The position numbers and the translations under genes were made by a program. Below, piece after piece: positions 25,309 to 34,483 of a stretch of 64,000 bases of DNA (its first letter is position 1; the number at the start of each line of letters is the position of its first letter). Below the pieces are notes generated by a model. It did not search any database, had not been told where the DNA came from, and saw nothing but the letters and a program-made list of their open reading frames with translations. The DNA comes from Caulobacterales bacterium (GTDB lineage Bacteria > Pseudomonadota > Alphaproteobacteria > Caulobacterales > Parvularculaceae), in contig JACKIL010000003.1 in NCBI GenBank assembly GCA_020638525.1, forward strand, positions 62,001-126,000. The letters run 5' to 3'.

Positions 25309-26286
25309 TCATGGCTGGGCGCATGCGCTAATAGCGGCCGTTTCGGCTTTAAGAACCTCAGCGACAGCGGTCGCGGTTTTCCGAATGAAAGGTTCGCCAT
25401 CCTCATCGACCCCTTCCCCCAAATATCCTCCCACCCGGTCGTGCCCCATCGCACCGATGCAGCGAGCCTGAATACGACCTTGAGCCTTAGCAAGGTTCCA
25501 GTGAGAGTAAGGAAAGACACCCCATCGCTCTGGAAACATTATTGCGCCAAGGCGCTGCACGGAATCCTTTTCACCATAAAGGTGGTGAAGCATATCCAAA
25601 GCCGCAACGCCCGGCGTCGAGGCGATAATGCCGCCCACTGAAATGACTGTGATGCGCGCGCCCGTCGCTGCCTTGAGAAATTCTGCGCTTGCGGCGGCAA
25701 TCTGTCCCCCCCCGCTATAGCCGATGATGCAAATGGGGGGGGCCTTCTCCAAATCGTAACCGGCCCGTAACAACGCATCGAGAATGACATGAGCGGCGCC
25801 CGCATTGAATATCGGGCCGTATCTGTGGTCCGCCGAGACAAGGACCTGATAGAGGTTTCGGAGATTGATGATATTCGAAAGGATACTGCTCCTTCTACGG
25901 AGCTTGAGCCTATACAATGCGCGCCACGTCTTCAGGAAGAGGCGCGGACCTGCAAGCAACGGCCGACCGCTTGGCGCGTAGGGAAACACATCGCTTACGA
26001 TTGTGACTTCCGGCGCCGCAGCTTCGATCAATGTAAGAAACCGCTCGGTTCTTCGCGTTGTCTTGTCGCCAGCGATCGAGTCGATGCCCGCGAGGTAAAC
26101 AGCGAAGAATCGCTCTTCTTTCCCGCCGTCGAACGCCTCGGCGTCTCTTTCCGGGAATGACGCTGGATCCTCATCGAGCCACCCCGCCCACCATGCAAAG
26201 GACTCAATAGGAGAAAGCGCCCCGGCGAGCAGAAATATTGCGGCGCCAAGAAGCATCGAAAGGAGCGCCCAATGCTCAATCATCAT
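25309..26286 (-). CDS. Membrane-anchored alpha/beta-hydrolase-like protein
   Basis: 325 residues. An N-terminal hydrophobic segment (about 4-26) is followed by an alpha/beta-type domain. ICIIGYSGGGQIAAASAEFL (near 186-205) is a nucleophile elbow of the GxSxG type. Later AIM..ERWGVFPYSHWN and CIGAMGHDRVGGYL segments carry His residues that could complete a triad. The family was not identified. The start overlaps the end of the upstream membrane protein gene by 11 bases, so they form one unit and may act together at the membrane. Confidence 0.7.
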   Translation of the reverse strand: MMIEHWALLSMLLGAAIFLLAGALSPIESFAWWAGWLDEDPASFPERDAEAFDGGKEERFFAVYLAGIDSIAGDKTTRRTERFLTLIEAAAPEVTIVSDVFPYAPSGRPLLAGPRLFLKTWRALYRLKLRRRSSILSNIINLRNLYQVLVSADHRYGPIFNAGAAHVILDALLRAGYDLEKAPPICIIGYSGGGQIAAASAEFLKAATGARITVISVGGIIASTPGVAALDMLHHLYGEKDSVQRLGAIMFPERWGVFPYSHWNLAKAQGRIQARCIGAMGHDRVGGYLGEGVDEDGEPFIRKTATAVAEVLKAETAAISACAQP

Positions 26287-26923
26287 CGCGGGCCGCCTTC
26301 TGCAACGCCGCCATTCTTTCCTTGATCAACTCGCTCACATTGCGTGACGAGAGCACAAGAGGCGAACCTGCAACGAATACCTCGATGCGACCTATCACAG
26401 GAAGCAGTAGCTTATCGCCCGCATTTCTCGACAGGCTCCATATCGCCCACCCGGCGACACTGCAGATTGCAGCAACGTGGCCGGGTAAACCAAGCGCATG
26501 TATTCCATGCGCTGCGCAAGCGATCATCCAACCATCGAGCAGGCGCCCAAGAAACTCGCCGTAGTAAGGCGCAATCGTAAGCATTCCGAAGAGTCTTGGT
26601 CCGAAACTCAACGCGATCACAGAACAGACCAGCAGCGGGGGCGGCGCCTGCGATACAAATAGCGATGCGATGAGCAATGTCAGCAAAGCCCATATGAACG
26701 CTGTTAATATGTAAACGATGCCCGTGAAAGCCAGGCTGGCCGCAAATCGGAATCGTGACACGCGATTGAGCACAAGCGTGACAGACTGCCCGGCCATCTC
26801 CGATGCGCCCGCAAAAAACGGAATGAAGAAGGAAAGTGCAATGAGCGCCCTGCTGTCAGCCAGCAGGTCGTAACCACGCTCATGGAATCGCATGGTTTCG
26901 AACAGAAGCGACAATACGCCCAT
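26276..26923 (-). CDS. Multipass membrane protein, YIP1-like
   Basis: 215 residues with about five hydrophobic stretches (roughly 27-45, 60-90, 95-115, 135-160) and a charged C-terminal tail. The layout resembles YIP1-family proteins but the similarity is loose. It is followed directly, with an 11-base overlap, by the alpha/beta-hydrolase-like gene. The function is unknown. Confidence 0.6.
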   Translation of the reverse strand: MGVLSLLFETMRFHERGYDLLADSRALIALSFFIPFFAGASEMAGQSVTLVLNRVSRFRFAASLAFTGIVYILTAFIWALLTLLIASLFVSQAPPPLLVCSVIALSFGPRLFGMLTIAPYYGEFLGRLLDGWMIACAAHGIHALGLPGHVAAICSVAGWAIWSLSRNAGDKLLLPVIGRIEVFVAGSPLVLSSRNVSELIKERMAALQKAARDDD

Positions 26924-26962
26924 CAGGCGGCGACGCCTTGGCGAGTCTGATGCAGCACGATA

Positions 26963-28276
26963 TCACCCTTCCGCACTTGCGACCTCCGTCTTCGTTTCCG
27001 CATCTTGGGAAAACGCCAGCTCCTGCTGAACATCTTCGATGCGCGGGTCCATTGAAAGACCTGCAGGCGTTGTCTCTGGCACGTGCACAAATGGCTTACG
27101 CAATTCTGCAGCAGCGGGCGGACGCACAGTCGTTCGAGCAATCGCCAGGAAAGCAATGCCAGCGCAAACCACCGCCGCTGACATGAAGAACCCTTCTTGC
27201 CCAAGCAGAGTGAACGCCTCTCCTGCGAACATGGGGCCCATAGCGGTTCCAAAACCATTGGCGAGAAGAAGACTTCTTGTCACTTCCAGCATATCCTCCT
27301 CGGGCAGAACGAAATCTGCAGCGTGCGAAACTGATAGAGGATAGAGCGAGAAGATGACGCCGCCATAAGCGAATGCGAACGGCCATAACCTTGCGAGCGT
27401 GACCAGTTCGAACTGCACGATGAAGATACAGATTGCACACCCCGCTGCGCCCGACAAAGCAATAACGAGCCTGCGATCAATCCGGTCCGAAATCCGGCCA
27501 ATCAACCACACGAGACTGAGCCCACCGGAGATGACGGTCGCCATAAAGACGCTGACGCCGCCAGCAGACATTCCCGCCGCCGACGCAAACACGGGCCCGA
27601 GCGACCAGAACGCCCCCATCAACAAACCGGCTGCAACGCATCCTGAGGCTGCAACTGGTGAGTGACGATAGATTCCGACTGGCGATCGATGCGCCATTCC
27701 CTTCAACGGCGGCGCGTTCGCCTTACTGAGCATTACCGGGATAATGCTGAGAGCGAAGAGCATCGCCCCCATGTTGATGGCCTGCACGCGTGCCGGCCCA
27801 AAGACGTTGATCAGAAGCTGTCCGGCGCCAAGGCCCACCAAAGTAAGAGCTGTGTAGGCGCCGATGACTCTTCCGCGCCAGGAATTCGGGGTCGCCGCGT
27901 GAAGCCAGGACTCAATCGCGAGAAACGCGCCCGCTGCCGCCCATCCGTGCAGGAACCGAAACGCCGCCCACGTGATCGCGTTTTCGAAGAACGCTAGCGG
28001 CAGCGCCGCACACATGATCAGAGCAATGAACCCGCCATATGCGCGGACATTGCCGAACGCGCGCACGACACGGTCCCCGAACCAGGCGCCCGTCATGATA
28101 CCTGCAAAATATGCGGAGCCGACAGCGCTGATAATGACCGTTGAGTAGCCATGCTCAGCCAATTTCAATGGCGTCAGAATGAGGAATACGCCCTGCCCCA
28201 CGAAGAGCAGCGTTGCGCCGAGCAACAGGGCGGCTACTGGTCTATAATAAGAGAGGCTGTTCCTGAGAGACGTCAT
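26963..28276 (-). CDS. MFS transporter (YcaD-like)
   Basis: 437 residues from the ATG at 28276; a TTG at 28297 would add seven residues but has no ribosome binding site. Twelve hydrophobic segments; the loop GAWFGDRVVRAFGNVRAY is the motif-A region after helix 2, and FLHGWAAAGAFLAIESWL matches the YcaD-type subgroup. A C-terminal tail of about 50 residues is acidic and cytoplasmic. The substrate is unknown. It shares direction with its neighbours but is separated from them by 39 and 45 bases, so operon membership is possible. Confidence 0.85.
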   Translation of the reverse strand: MTSLRNSLSYYRPVAALLLGATLLFVGQGVFLILTPLKLAEHGYSTVIISAVGSAYFAGIMTGAWFGDRVVRAFGNVRAYGGFIALIMCAALPLAFFENAITWAAFRFLHGWAAAGAFLAIESWLHAATPNSWRGRVIGAYTALTLVGLGAGQLLINVFGPARVQAINMGAMLFALSIIPVMLSKANAPPLKGMAHRSPVGIYRHSPVAASGCVAAGLLMGAFWSLGPVFASAAGMSAGGVSVFMATVISGGLSLVWLIGRISDRIDRRLVIALSGAAGCAICIFIVQFELVTLARLWPFAFAYGGVIFSLYPLSVSHAADFVLPEEDMLEVTRSLLLANGFGTAMGPMFAGEAFTLLGQEGFFMSAAVVCAGIAFLAIARTTVRPPAAAELRKPFVHVPETTPAGLSMDPRIEDVQQELAFSQDAETKTEVASAEG

Positions 28277-28321
28277 GAAGTCCAGATTTGACGGCAATTT
28301 AGGATATTCATCGCGGCTCGC

Positions 28322-29191
28322 CTAACCGGTCTCCATTGGAGCATCTGGATCGGCCGTCCATTCCGCAAGCGAACCATCATAGACTGCGACATCCTCTCGC
28401 CCAATCAGGGTCAGCGCGAGTGCATTGCCGCAGGCCGCAACACCCCCGCCACAATAAGTGATGATGCGCGGCGCGCTGAAAACGCCGGCTCGCTCGAAAC
28501 GCGCCTTAATGTCCGACAACGGAAGATAGGTATTTGTAACCGGATCAAGCAGCGCTGCCGCCGGGATGTTGACGCTCGAGCTTATCCGCCCTGGACGCGG
28601 CATTCGCGTCACTTCGCCTTTGAATTCCTCTCGGGAAAGCGAGTGAACAAGCGCGGCCCCGCCATTCTTGACCGACTCGAGAACCTCATCTTTCGAGGCA
28701 AGCAAGCGGCGGCGGAATCGCGGCTGAAAGCGCGCTTCTCGGCGTGGCGACGCTTCAGTTGAGACAGTCCGGTTTTCACCCGTCCATTTTCGCCAGCCGC
28801 CATCAAGTATCGCCGCGTTGTCAAATCCGAAGACGCGAAGACTCCACCACACTCGCGCAGCCCAGACATTCGCGCCGCGATCGTAGAGGATAACGCGCGT
28901 CCCCTCACCAACGCCAAGCGCCTCCATAGCCCTCGCGAAGGCATCTGGTTTTGGCATCATCAGCGGAAGCGGGTTGTCCGGATCGCGAAGCTCATTCAGC
29001 ACGTCGCAGAAGACCGCGCCCGGAATATGCCCCGCGCGCCATTCCTTCAGGCCGGGCTCAAATACGTACCCACCCTCAGGGGACGTTGCTTGCACCGTAG
29101 TACAGTCGAGAATGCGGAGGTCTCGCTCGCCGAGATTTTCAGCGAGCCATTTCGTCGAAACAAGCGGGCCCGGAAGCAAATTTTCGGTCAT
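28322..29191 (-). CDS. Thiosulfate/3-mercaptopyruvate sulfurtransferase (tandem rhodanese)
   Basis: 289 residues from the ATG at 29191, with GGAGAG five bases upstream; a longer frame to 29221 has no such site. Two rhodanese domains: the N-terminal one (to about 145) has lost its Cys, and the C-terminal one has the active site IITYCGGGVAACGNAL with the catalytic Cys. DGGWRKWTGENR marks the inter-domain end. The enzyme moves sulfane sulfur from mercaptopyruvate or thiosulfate to an acceptor. The active loop CGGGVA differs from the CGSGVTA of E. coli SseA, so the preferred donor is uncertain. Confidence 0.9.
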   Translation of the reverse strand: MTENLLPGPLVSTKWLAENLGERDLRILDCTTVQATSPEGGYVFEPGLKEWRAGHIPGAVFCDVLNELRDPDNPLPLMMPKPDAFARAMEALGVGEGTRVILYDRGANVWAARVWWSLRVFGFDNAAILDGGWRKWTGENRTVSTEASPRREARFQPRFRRRLLASKDEVLESVKNGGAALVHSLSREEFKGEVTRMPRPGRISSSVNIPAAALLDPVTNTYLPLSDIKARFERAGVFSAPRIITYCGGGVAACGNALALTLIGREDVAVYDGSLAEWTADPDAPMETG

Positions 29192-29279
29192 GGCTCTCTC
29201 CGCAGCGGCGCGCAGCTCCATGAACCCTACCTTGTTCTTTTCAGTATAGCACCAGCCGAGCGCTCATCCCTCGGCATGA

Positions 29280-29741
29280 TCACTGAATGCGCTTCAGCCG
29301 CACCAATGTCTCGTCGAGAGCGGACAGAAACCGCGAACGATCGGCGCGAACGAAAGGGGCAGGCCCGCCGAGTATATCGCCGCCCGCCCTCAAATCCGAC
29401 ATGACCGCCCGCAGCGCAATCGCGCCGCCAATCGAGTCCGGCGTAAATGGCCGTCCATTCGGGGCCAACACGCTGGCCCCTGCCTTGATGCACCGATCTG
29501 CAAGCAAGATGTCGGCAGTAACGACGATGGACGCAGCATCCGCAAGCGACGCGATCCGATCGTCCGCCACGTCCGGGCCCGGTTCTACGGTAATTCGTTC
29601 AATGAGCGGATGGTCGGGCGTCCGCAGGTAGCTGTTTGCGACGACAATGACCCGAACCGAATGGCGGAATGCGACCTTATAGATTTCCTCTTTCACGGGA
29701 CAGGCGTCCGCATCGACAAGGATGGTCAGCAATTCGCTCAT
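29280..29741 (-). CDS. YaiI/YqxD family protein (UPF0178, DUF188)
   Basis: 153 residues from the ATG at 29741. The opening ILVDADACPVKEEIYKVA, the VVTADILLADRCI segment and the NGRPFT and DLR..G motifs are characteristic of the family. Conserved Asp residues (DADACP) suggest a PIN-like nuclease fold, but no activity is established. The frame extends upstream to 29846, but that part overlaps the uppP promoter region. It is divergent from uppP with 125 bases between. Confidence 0.9.
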   Translation of the reverse strand: MSELLTILVDADACPVKEEIYKVAFRHSVRVIVVANSYLRTPDHPLIERITVEPGPDVADDRIASLADAASIVVTADILLADRCIKAGASVLAPNGRPFTPDSIGGAIALRAVMSDLRAGGDILGGPAPFVRADRSRFLSALDETLVRLKRIQ

Positions 29742-29866
29742 CAGGCACCGCTCGCCGGCTGCGGTCCGGAAGTCAAGACCTCGCGAAAGCAGAGGGCGAC
29801 CGCCCACGCCGGCTATAAGCGTTTTCCGATAGCGCGGCGCTCGCAAACCGGCGTAAGAGGGGCGCC

Positions 29867-30679
29867 ATGCCGCTCGTTCAGCTCATCGTGCTCGCCATCA
29901 TTCAGGGGATCACCGAATTCCTCCCGGTGTCTTCCTCCGCCCATCTTATTCTCGCGCCAATCATCGTTAATGGTTGGGCCGATCAAGGCCCGCTGATCGA
30001 TGTCGCCGGGCACATTGGTTCGTTGGCGGCGGTCCTCCTCTTTTTCAGAAGCGAGACCGCGACGCTATTTCGAGGTGGCCTTGACACGCTGCAATTGAAG
30101 GCGACGGCTGACCGCCGGCTCTTCCTTATGATTGCGGCGGCGACGATCCCCGTGCTGGCGTTCGCAGCCGTCCTTGTGGCGCTAGATCTGGTCGATGCCC
30201 TACGCTCGCCGATCGTCATCGGCTGGACCAGCATCATTTTCGGAATCATTCTGTGGCTGTCCGACCGCAGTCCGGTCGACAAGCATGGGCTGGAACGTGT
30301 CACGTGGCGGGAAGCACTCTCGATTGGCGCCGCTCAAATGCTGTCGATCATTCCAGGCACGAGCCGCTCCGGCATTACGATGACGGCGGCGCGCTATCTC
30401 GGGTGGGCCCGGCCTGAAGCGGCTCGCTTCTCAATGCTTCTCGCCATCCCGACGATCGCCGCCTTTGGTGTCTTCGCGAGCATTGATCTTGTCAAAGAGG
30501 GGGCGCAGGCCACTATCTCCGCCGCCGCAATCGTCGCGGCGCTCTCCTTCATCACAGCCTACCTCACCATCGCAGCGTTCATGCGGCTCACGCAGCGCGT
30601 CAGCTTTACACCCTTTGTCATTTACCGCGTTCTCTTAGGGGTTGCTCTCCTCGCCTTTGCTGGGAAACTTGCCGGATAG
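29867..30679 (+). CDS. uppP: Undecaprenyl-diphosphatase
   Basis: 270 residues with about eight hydrophobic segments. The two BacA-type motifs are intact: QGITEFLPVSSSAHLIL (14-30) and IIPGTSRSGITM (about 161-172). The enzyme removes a phosphate from undecaprenyl diphosphate so that the carrier lipid can be reused in cell-wall synthesis. GAGGGG provides the ribosome binding site. It is a single gene between YaiI (divergent) and an unknown membrane protein. Confidence 0.95.
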   Translation: MPLVQLIVLAIIQGITEFLPVSSSAHLILAPIIVNGWADQGPLIDVAGHIGSLAAVLLFFRSETATLFRGGLDTLQLKATADRRLFLMIAAATIPVLAFAAVLVALDLVDALRSPIVIGWTSIIFGIILWLSDRSPVDKHGLERVTWREALSIGAAQMLSIIPGTSRSGITMTAARYLGWARPEAARFSMLLAIPTIAAFGVFASIDLVKEGAQATISAAAIVAALSFITAYLTIAAFMRLTQRVSFTPFVIYRVLLGVALLAFAGKLAG

Positions 30680-30774
30680 AGCATTAAGATTGCGCCGCCC
30701 CAGCGGGCGACAGAAACGCATTTTCCCGTTATCTTCCCTGCAACGCCGCATGCGCGAAACGCGAGAGGGGAAGA

Positions 30775-31707
30775 ATGAAGCTGCCAGTGATCAGGGCGTT
30801 CTCCGCCGGGCTTGCACTCTTTTTCAGCAAGCCGATCGAATTCATCAAAGCGCTCTGGTTACCCGCGCTGATCATGGTGGCGGTGATGATCTTCATCATG
30901 CCGCGTTATCTCGAAATCTCGACGAGTCTTGCGGCCCTCGATCCGGAGAGCGATCCTCAGGAAGTCCTGGCGGCGATGGGTCCGATGGCCAAATATATGG
31001 GCCTGCTCTATCTCGCGATGGCGGTCGTCTACCCGATGATGGCAGCGGGAGTTCTAAAATATATCATTCGTGGAAACAGGCTTCGTTCGCCATTCTATCT
31101 CCAATTTGGCGGCGATGAGTTCAATATCCTCCTGTCGATCATCCTGCTCTTTATAATGTTGGGCATTTCCTATGTTGCTGGCGCTCTCGCCCTGCTCGTT
31201 GTGACGGCCGTCGCGGCGGCGCTAGCGCCAACGATCGCTGCGATCATTGCCCCGATGGGCTTCCTCGCTTTCGGCGGCGCCATCGCCTGGTTTCTGCTCA
31301 GAATGTCACTCACGCTGCCGGCGACGATCGGCGTTCGGAAAATCGGCCTTGCGGAGTCCTGGCGTCTGACACAGGGCAACGCCTGGCGTCTATTTTTCTA
31401 TTGGTTGCTTTGGATGGTTGTCTTCATCGTCATCATGCTGATTTATTTCTCCATAGGCGCGGCCGGTTACTTTGCGGCCTTCATGGAGGTCATCTCTTCG
31501 GCCGAACAAGGCGCAGATGCGATGCAGGAAGTCCAAGCCAGAATGCTCGAAATCCAGCGCGATATGTGGAATCCGGCCAAGCCCGGCTTCTGGCCGTTTG
31601 CGATCGCGACCTATCTGTACACGATCGTCTATTCAGCCCTTTGGAACATCGCTGGCGGCGTCGCCTACCGGTACCTCGCCGGCGATCAGCAGACGGAACT
31701 CGCTTGA
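30775..31707 (+). CDS. Multipass inner-membrane protein of unknown function
   Basis: 310 residues, start preceded by GAGAGGGGAA. About six to seven hydrophobic segments (roughly 25-45, 75-95, 115-150, 155-180, 205-230, 275-300) and a charged loop near 235-265. The overall plan resembles membrane proteins with a cytoplasmic amphipathic 'ESWRLTQGNAWRLFF' turn seen in DUF4013/YciC-like families. No motif for a reaction or substrate was found. A hairpin-capable repeat follows its stop codon. Confidence 0.65.
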   Translation: MKLPVIRAFSAGLALFFSKPIEFIKALWLPALIMVAVMIFIMPRYLEISTSLAALDPESDPQEVLAAMGPMAKYMGLLYLAMAVVYPMMAAGVLKYIIRGNRLRSPFYLQFGGDEFNILLSIILLFIMLGISYVAGALALLVVTAVAAALAPTIAAIIAPMGFLAFGGAIAWFLLRMSLTLPATIGVRKIGLAESWRLTQGNAWRLFFYWLLWMVVFIVIMLIYFSIGAAGYFAAFMEVISSAEQGADAMQEVQARMLEIQRDMWNPAKPGFWPFAIATYLYTIVYSALWNIAGGVAYRYLAGDQQTELA

Positions 31708-31710
31708 AAA

Positions 31711-31790
31711 CGTTTCCGGAGTTCGCCATGTAGCGGTCCAAATCAAGCCGTTTTCACAGAACACAATCTGACGAACATTATCCGGAAACG
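31711..31790. repeat. Inverted repeat in the leader of the dehydratase gene
   Basis: CGTTTCCGGA (31711-31720) is exactly complementary to TCCGGAAACG (31781-31790), and the inner GTTCG (31721-31725) pairs with CGAAC (31772-31776) after a four-base bulge. The right arm includes the GGAAACGA that would serve as the ribosome binding site of the downstream gene, so the fold could hide it; it could also be an operator pair. Confidence 0.45.
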
Positions 31791-31795
31791 AACAC

Positions 31796-32782
31796 ATGAC
31801 AGAAAGAATGGCGACACCAGATGGCGTGCGTCGGGCGGCTGAACGGCTAAAAGGCAAAGCGCTGCTTACGCCGCTGATCGAAAATGAAACCCTTAATGAG
31901 AAAGTTGGCGGCCGCATCCTCATGAAGGCAGAGGTATTGCAGCATTGCGGGTCATTTAAATTTCGCGGCGCCTACAACCTCCTTTCGCAGATGAACCCCA
32001 ATCAGCGGAAGCGCGGCGTCCTTGCATGGTCATCAGGCAATCATGCGCAAGGCGTGGCGCTGGCCGCAAAACTTCTTGATATCCCGGCGACGATACTCAT
32101 GCCGGCGGATGCGCCCGCTCTGAAAGCGGAACGTGTTCGCGGATATGGCGCGACTATCATCACATATGATCGTTACTCGGAAGATCGCGAGACGATCGGG
32201 CGAACCCTCGCCGCCGAGAGAGGGATGACCCTTGCCCCTTCCTATGACGACTTCGACATTATCGAGGGGCAAGGCACGCTCGCGCTGGAAGCGGCTTGTC
32301 AGGCAGCGGAGCTCGGAGCAGCCTTCGACGTCTTCATCACCTGTTGCGGCGGCGGCGGCATGACGGCAGGTTGCGCGACCATCCTTGAGGAGGTCTCCCC
32401 GGCCACGCAGATCGCCATCGCCGAGCCTGAGGGCTTTGACGAAACGTGGGCGTCCATCAGGGACGGCGTGCTGCGCAAGGCCGACATCAGCCGGCGAACG
32501 CTCTGCGATGCTCTCGCCTCCCCCGCGCCGGGAGAACTCACCCTTCCAATCATGGCGCGGCGCGTGTCCGCCGGCGCCTCCATCACCGATGATGAGGTGC
32601 AGGCGGCGGTCGCCTATGCCTTCAAATATCTCAAGCTCGTCGTCGAGCCCGGCGGCGCGGTTGCCCTCGCCGCCGTCCTTACCGGGAAGATCCCCGCAGC
32701 GGGCCGCACCATTGGCCTTACTCTCTCAGGCGGAAATATTGATCCTTCCCTTTACGCTCAAATTCTCTCCGACTTCGCCTGA
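31796..32782 (+). CDS. Serine/threonine dehydratase (threonine ammonia-lyase type, no ACT domain)
   Basis: 328 residues. PLP lysine K55 in HCGSFKFRGAYN, the SSGNHAQGVAL substrate loop and the glycine loop TCCGGGGMTAGC, with a C-terminal LSGGNID. Lacking the ACT regulatory domain, it is like catabolic threonine/serine dehydratases or serine racemase rather than IlvA. It deaminates Thr or Ser to the keto acid, or racemises Ser. The ATG at 31796 is used; a second ATG four codons later is possible. Confidence 0.9.
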   Translation: MTERMATPDGVRRAAERLKGKALLTPLIENETLNEKVGGRILMKAEVLQHCGSFKFRGAYNLLSQMNPNQRKRGVLAWSSGNHAQGVALAAKLLDIPATILMPADAPALKAERVRGYGATIITYDRYSEDRETIGRTLAAERGMTLAPSYDDFDIIEGQGTLALEAACQAAELGAAFDVFITCCGGGGMTAGCATILEEVSPATQIAIAEPEGFDETWASIRDGVLRKADISRRTLCDALASPAPGELTLPIMARRVSAGASITDDEVQAAVAYAFKYLKLVVEPGGAVALAAVLTGKIPAAGRTIGLTLSGGNIDPSLYAQILSDFA

Positions 32783-32929
32783 CGCGCGAATGGGCGGCGG
32801 TCAGACGTTGAAATGTTATAAAATATCTCTAAATATGGGAGGCTAGTCGTAACGGGCGTTATTCATCGTTTGCTAGACAATCTGCGGCATGGTTTACGCC
32901 GCTGACCAGGCAAGAGGTCACCACGCGAA

Positions 32930-33226
32930 ATGGCCGAAACAAAGCACATCCACGTTCTTACCGGCTCGGGCGCTAACCCGATGACTGCGCAAGAGTTCGC
33001 CGAACTCGGCGGGCGCAAGCTCGTCTATGTCCGGGCCGTGCTTGCTCGCGATGTTCTCGATGACCTCGTGAACGATGAGGGCGAGCCTATCGCCGATGTA
33101 CCGGAAGACGCCACGCTCTACTCGGTGCACGCCGCTGACGGGGAACGCATCGCCCTCGTTGGAGATCGCGATCTCGCTTTTGCGGCCGCACGCCAGCACG
33201 AGATGAACCCGGTCAGCGTTCACTAA
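32930..33226 (+). CDS. DUF1150 family protein
   Basis: 98 residues, acidic and soluble. The opening MAETKHIHVLTGSG and the LGGRKLVYVRAVLARDV segment are typical of the alphaproteobacterial DUF1150 family, often found beside small heat-shock genes. Here no hsp20 gene is adjacent; the gene lies alone between the dehydratase and ptsN. The function is unknown. Confidence 0.8.
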   Translation: MAETKHIHVLTGSGANPMTAQEFAELGGRKLVYVRAVLARDVLDDLVNDEGEPIADVPEDATLYSVHAADGERIALVGDRDLAFAAARQHEMNPVSVH

Positions 33227-33268
33227 CGCAAGCCGGTGGCGCGACCCTCCATTTATCCGAGTTAGACG

Positions 33269-33733
33269 CTAGGCAGCGAAGGGGCGGCCGGGATCGACGG
33301 CGATGGCGAAGAGCGCCTCAGCCGTCTTGGCGCCGCGCAGCGCTTGGCGCGCCTCATCATCCCGCAGGAGACGTGACACCTTTGCCAGCGCCTTGAGATG
33401 CGCGGCTGTCGCGTTGACGGGCGCCAGAAGAAGAAACACCAGATCCACCGGCTGATCGTCGACAGCATCGAAATCAACAGGGGTCTCAAGGCGTGCAAGC
33501 ACGCCAACGACCTGGCTTAGCCCTTCAATTTTCCCGTGCGGAATCGCGACCCCACGGCCAACACCGGTCGAGCCCAGCTGCTCGCGCTCCTGAAGGGTCT
33601 CGCGAATCGTTTCGGCAGGAACCCCAATAAGTTCAGAGGCTCGCTCCGCGAGGGCTGACAGCACCTCTCGCTTGCAGCGAGCTCTCAAACTCGGGATGAC
33701 GCCGTCGGCGCTCAGTAACTCTTCCAATCCCAT
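33269..33733 (-). CDS. ptsN: PTS IIA-like nitrogen-regulatory protein PtsN
   Basis: 154 residues. The phosphorylated His is H66 (GVAIPHGKI), followed by the LARLETPVDFDAVDDQPVDLVFLLLAP core. EIIA-Ntr accepts phosphate from NPr and links nitrogen and potassium status to regulation. It is the last gene of the cluster rpoN-hpf-ptsN, 80 bases after hpf, the standard order. Confidence 0.95.
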   Translation of the reverse strand: MGLEELLSADGVIPSLRARCKREVLSALAERASELIGVPAETIRETLQEREQLGSTGVGRGVAIPHGKIEGLSQVVGVLARLETPVDFDAVDDQPVDLVFLLLAPVNATAAHLKALAKVSRLLRDDEARQALRGAKTAEALFAIAVDPGRPFAA

Positions 33734-33813
33734 CGCACTTACACCAAACGCGAATCCGCCCTTTCGGCCTCACCTTGGACCGCACTGGCCATAGCTTGCG
33801 AGAATCTTGCCGC

Positions 33814-34404
33814 TCAGGGGGTCGGATCGATCCACCCGATATGGCCATCTCGCCGACGGTAAACAACATTTAACCGTCCATGGGCGGCGTTCTTGAACAC
33901 GATCACCGGCGCTTCCGCAAGGTCTAACTGCATGACGGCCGCCCCCACCGTCATTTCCCGGACGGTAGTCTGGCTTTCCGCCACAACTACCGGGGTTGGA
34001 TCGCCCGCGAGAGTCTCCTCTTCGGCGTCCATTTCCTCGGCTTCGGGCTCAAGAGGTGCGAGCAAATAGTAAGAGGCCGCCTCAGCCGGCAGCGGCTCTT
34101 TTCCGTTCACATGGTGCTTTTTCAACCTGCGCTTGTAACGGCGGACACGTTTTTCAACTTTTTCAACGCCGTCATCGAAAGCGCCATAGGCGTCTCCGCC
34201 TTCGCCATGAGCGGACAGGAAGACGCCGGAGGCGAGGTGCACCGTGATCTCGCACTCGACGAGGTGGCGAGCCTTCGTGAAGGTCACAACAGCTTCTGCG
34301 CCGCGATCGAAGTATTTCTTCACGCCCTCTTCGAGCCGGCCGCTGACATGGCCTTGTAAGGCTTCGCCGAGGTCCATGTTCTTTCCCGAAACCTGAATAT
34401 CCAT
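33814..34404 (-). CDS. hpf: Ribosome hibernation promoting factor, long form
   Basis: 196 residues from the ATG at 34404, with GGAGG four bases upstream; a longer frame to 34608 would run into rpoN. The N-terminal S30AE domain (1-100, MDIQVSGKNMDLGEALQGHV) and the C-terminal dimerisation domain (about 135-196, with VVREMTVG..AVMQLDLAEAPVIVFKNA) are joined by an acidic linker. Long HPF dimerises 70S ribosomes to 100S in stationary phase. The gene follows rpoN by 79 bases. Confidence 0.94.
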   Translation of the reverse strand: MDIQVSGKNMDLGEALQGHVSGRLEEGVKKYFDRGAEAVVTFTKARHLVECEITVHLASGVFLSAHGEGGDAYGAFDDGVEKVEKRVRRYKRRLKKHHVNGKEPLPAEAASYYLLAPLEPEAEEMDAEEETLAGDPTPVVVAESQTTVREMTVGAAVMQLDLAEAPVIVFKNAAHGRLNVVYRRRDGHIGWIDPTP

Positions 34405-34483
34405 TGGACCTCCACTTTTATGGGCGGGCGAGCTGCACGCCCCGTTCCACATATTACCGTCAGCCGGCGATCCGACAAAAGGT

